Shown: positions 61,731-64,000 of the stretch, piece by piece
How the letters are laid out: each line of letters opens with the position of its first letter
Numbering within the stretch: position 1 is the first letter of the stretch
Source of the DNA: Liolophura sinensis
Taxonomy: Eukaryota > Mollusca > Polyplacophora > Chitonida > Chitonidae
Direction of reading: 5' to 3'
NCBI RefSeq assembly: GCF_032854445.1
Contig: NC_088295.1
Span: forward strand, 12,139,385-12,203,384
Length of the DNA: 64,000 bases
Program-made: the position numbers and the translations under genes
Notes under the pieces: generated by a model
Database searches by the model: none
Told to the model about the DNA's origin: nothing
Seen by the model: only the letters and a program-made list of their open reading frames with translations

Positions 61731-64000
61731 CTGAAACGTCGCTATTGCAACGGAAACAAATCTGATCTTAGAATTCACAATCCCTGTCACCAATAAGACC
61801 AAGTAGTTTTTTTTATTAGTAGTTACGTCTTTACTAGTTGCGTAAATGACCCAAGAATGTATATTGCATGTAGTGTCTATTTTCGTGCGTTTAAAACTCA
61901 GCGGCAATGTTTTTGCTCTTACAGGTAAAGGGGGATAATGCTCAGAAGCTAGTTGATATGGTCGCACGAGTATTTCCCCCTGAAACCGCTTTTTTCAACA
62001 AACGATATTTTCAGCCAAATAACACATTGCATTCGCTGTTTAATGTAAAATTTTATAAAACGTTATCGAAACGGAACGCGTTCTTCTGTCAAAACAATTA
62101 CTTTGTGCATAATTCTACGTCAACGGGAATACAGAGTTACGATAATGTGGCTAGGAATAATATTCTTGATCTGTTCGTTTGCAACTTCTGCGCATGCTCA
62201 GAATTGAGCAGAGCAAATTTCGAGTTCCTGAAAATGGAACAGGGTGTGAAGATTTGATATTATTCCTATCTTTTATACCAAATCTACCGTTTCTTTTTTT
62301 CTTGTTGTAAGGTAAGTAATCAGGTTGATATCGTAGGCTTTCACCCACGGTTGCATAGATCGTTTCGTGGTTTATCTCTCCGGGGAAATGCAGTTAATGG
62401 GCGATATCCTTTATGTGAAGGGAACGCCGACCAGAGGACTCGAATAAGAAAACATGCCGAAAAAACAGTATGATCATTTATATTTGATTTGTCCACCTAT
62501 ATTAGATTACTGAGAACTATGCCTCTTACAAAGATGACGAAGTGAGCGTTGTGTATACAGCAGGTATAAGTTGTTGTTTTAGAGAAATTTGTAATAGTAT
62601 ATGATGCTAAAACACCCTTGTTCGTGATGTGATCTCCGTGTTTTGACTAGCTCTGAGTGTGTCACGTCAGAATTATGAAAGCGCATTATCAAATCGTATG
62701 GCAGCACCTTGTATACCAGCTGACCATCAGCTAAAGTGAACCATCATTTACCGTGTTTGAAGATATGTTAACCATTATGACAATAATAAATGGCTGCTAA
62801 GGAACTTAGCTAAACAGATTTACCTTATATTCACCCATCATCAGTTCTAGATCTTGTTCTTCAGTTTAGGAAATTGTTGACTTTGTATACTGTAACAGTT
62901 GGGAGAGCACAAGAGGAGATAACGCCAAAAAGAAGGTGAAAAATAATGTTTCCTCGGAGATAAAAAAGACTTTGAAGTTAGAATGCACAACATTATAGGA
63001 CATGAAAAATCGGGTTCAGGATGTTCGTCCATGCTGGATTGAGTAGGAGGTAGAACTTCTAGTATGTCAGTTGTCATGCCATTTTGTACAATTCAGATTC
63101 AAATTCAAGTGAAGATGGAACAAATGCTTTATATGTTTTGTAGTGTGCAACAAACCACACTGTTTGAACGTGACATATTTTCATTGGACTAGAAATTAAA
63201 ATGTTTTAATGAATTGACACCATAGAACGCTGCTTTAGCCTTGAATGAATATTACTGACTACAGCAGAACAATACTGCAACATTGGAAGTGAGAGTTGTC
63301 TGCTGAAGACCTGTCCTTCGCATGGAATTGTAGCGATTAATCAAGCCCTATTTACCATAGGACTTCAGAGCTCTGTTAAATGTTTCTTTGTAATATGACT
63401 TTCACATCAACCCAAATTTGTCTTGGCAAGGAAAAGAAAAGCTTGAGAGCAAAAAATCTGCATCATATGTTCTGTCTAAAAAGAAAGCTAGCATTGTTTT
63501 CCAGTCTTAGCCTTAGTTCTAGTCCTATTTTGAAAAGTTGAGAATTGAACAATGACTATGTGACCCAAGTGTGTTGTATTTTGGTATTTATACATGTAGG
63601 ATTACCTGTCACCCTTGTCTGGCTGAAAATATTATGATATGATGATCAATCATATATAAGTGAAATGATGTAATTTAAACGATTAACTTGCAGTAACTGC
63701 TATGAGAACTGTTTGAGAAACAAAATTCTTCATACAGTGTACAAAGGTGAAATCCAGTGTGTTTTTGTATTTTATGAAGGGACGTGACCTCAAAATTCAG
63801 ACGGATAATGTAATATTATTTATATATTTGTCTTGTGCTCATTCCAATTATCTGACCATGATTATTTCAGTAAGCAGCTCTTCGAATACTCCTTGATATC
63901 GTTCAGTTTTTGTTGGGTGACTGTCCACATGATAGTGACATAGTGACATGCCTGTATTGCAGGGTTTGCCAGTGGTAGAGGTATTTGAATGGGTACAGAG
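61731..64000. other. Window end: possible promoter and possible exon of an unseen gene
   Basis: An open frame of about 112 codons follows TTTGCTCTTACAG (61924), starting VKGDNAQKLVDMVARVF; no family recognised. TGCGCATGCTCA (62188-62199) is one base from the NRF1 promoter motif. At the very end, TGCCTGTATTGCAG|GG (exon from 63962) opens a frame GLPVVEVFEWVQ that is cut by the window edge. Each hint is weak on its own; the rest is unremarkable. Confidence 0.3.

Overview
This is a stretch of an animal nuclear genome: split genes with GT-AG introns, AT-rich introns and spacers, tRNA-derived SINEs, hairpin transposon remnants and many minisatellites. The protein repertoire (Sidekick, WBP2, Erlin) is bilaterian. 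The SINEs with ...AACACCAATCAAATAAATA and GTTAAACCCCAAGCACTCAC tails look like those I associate with molluscs and related lophotrochozoans. I therefore infer a lophotrochozoan, probably a mollusc or brachiopod, but cannot name the species.

Layout. (1) 101-20358, + strand: the 3' part of a Sidekick cell-adhesion gene, 19 coding exons with consistent phases, running from inside one fibronectin III repeat through nine more, a membrane segment and a PDZ-binding cytoplasmic tail. Its long 3' UTR/spacer is followed by a 2.8 kb block of 37-bp tandem repeats (24252-27045). (2) 37730-29351, - strand: a complete seven-exon WBP2 gene (264 aa), convergent with Sidekick. (3) 39232-41532, + strand: a three-exon gene for a 224-aa protein with two membrane segments and PPxY motifs. 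It is divergent from WBP2 and probably shares its promoter. (4) 41533-51500: a gene-poor stretch with SINE fragments and an old duplication. (5) 52310-57877, + strand: a complete eleven-exon Erlin gene (328 aa), preceded by a 0.6 kb hairpin element carrying YY1-like motifs. (6) 57878-64000: Erlin 3' region with a dimeric 57/114-bp repeat, degenerate repeats, a SINE with clear target duplication, and weak hints of another gene.

The most unusual theme is the link between minisatellites and splice sites. In WBP2, a 42-bp repeat includes the splice acceptor and first 11 exon bases of the proline-rich exon, making decoy acceptors of which the nearest two are in frame. In Erlin, a 74-bp repeat abuts and resembles the acceptor of exon 6. 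In Sidekick, a 47-bp intronic repeat carries a near-perfect splice donor in each unit. Other observations are a TTAA-flanked hairpin element, a pair of related elements in opposite orientation flanking the WBP2 promoter, and two adjacent genes that both encode PPxY (WW-domain ligand) proteins. No viral or retroviral element, rRNA, functional tRNA gene or CRISPR array was recognised.
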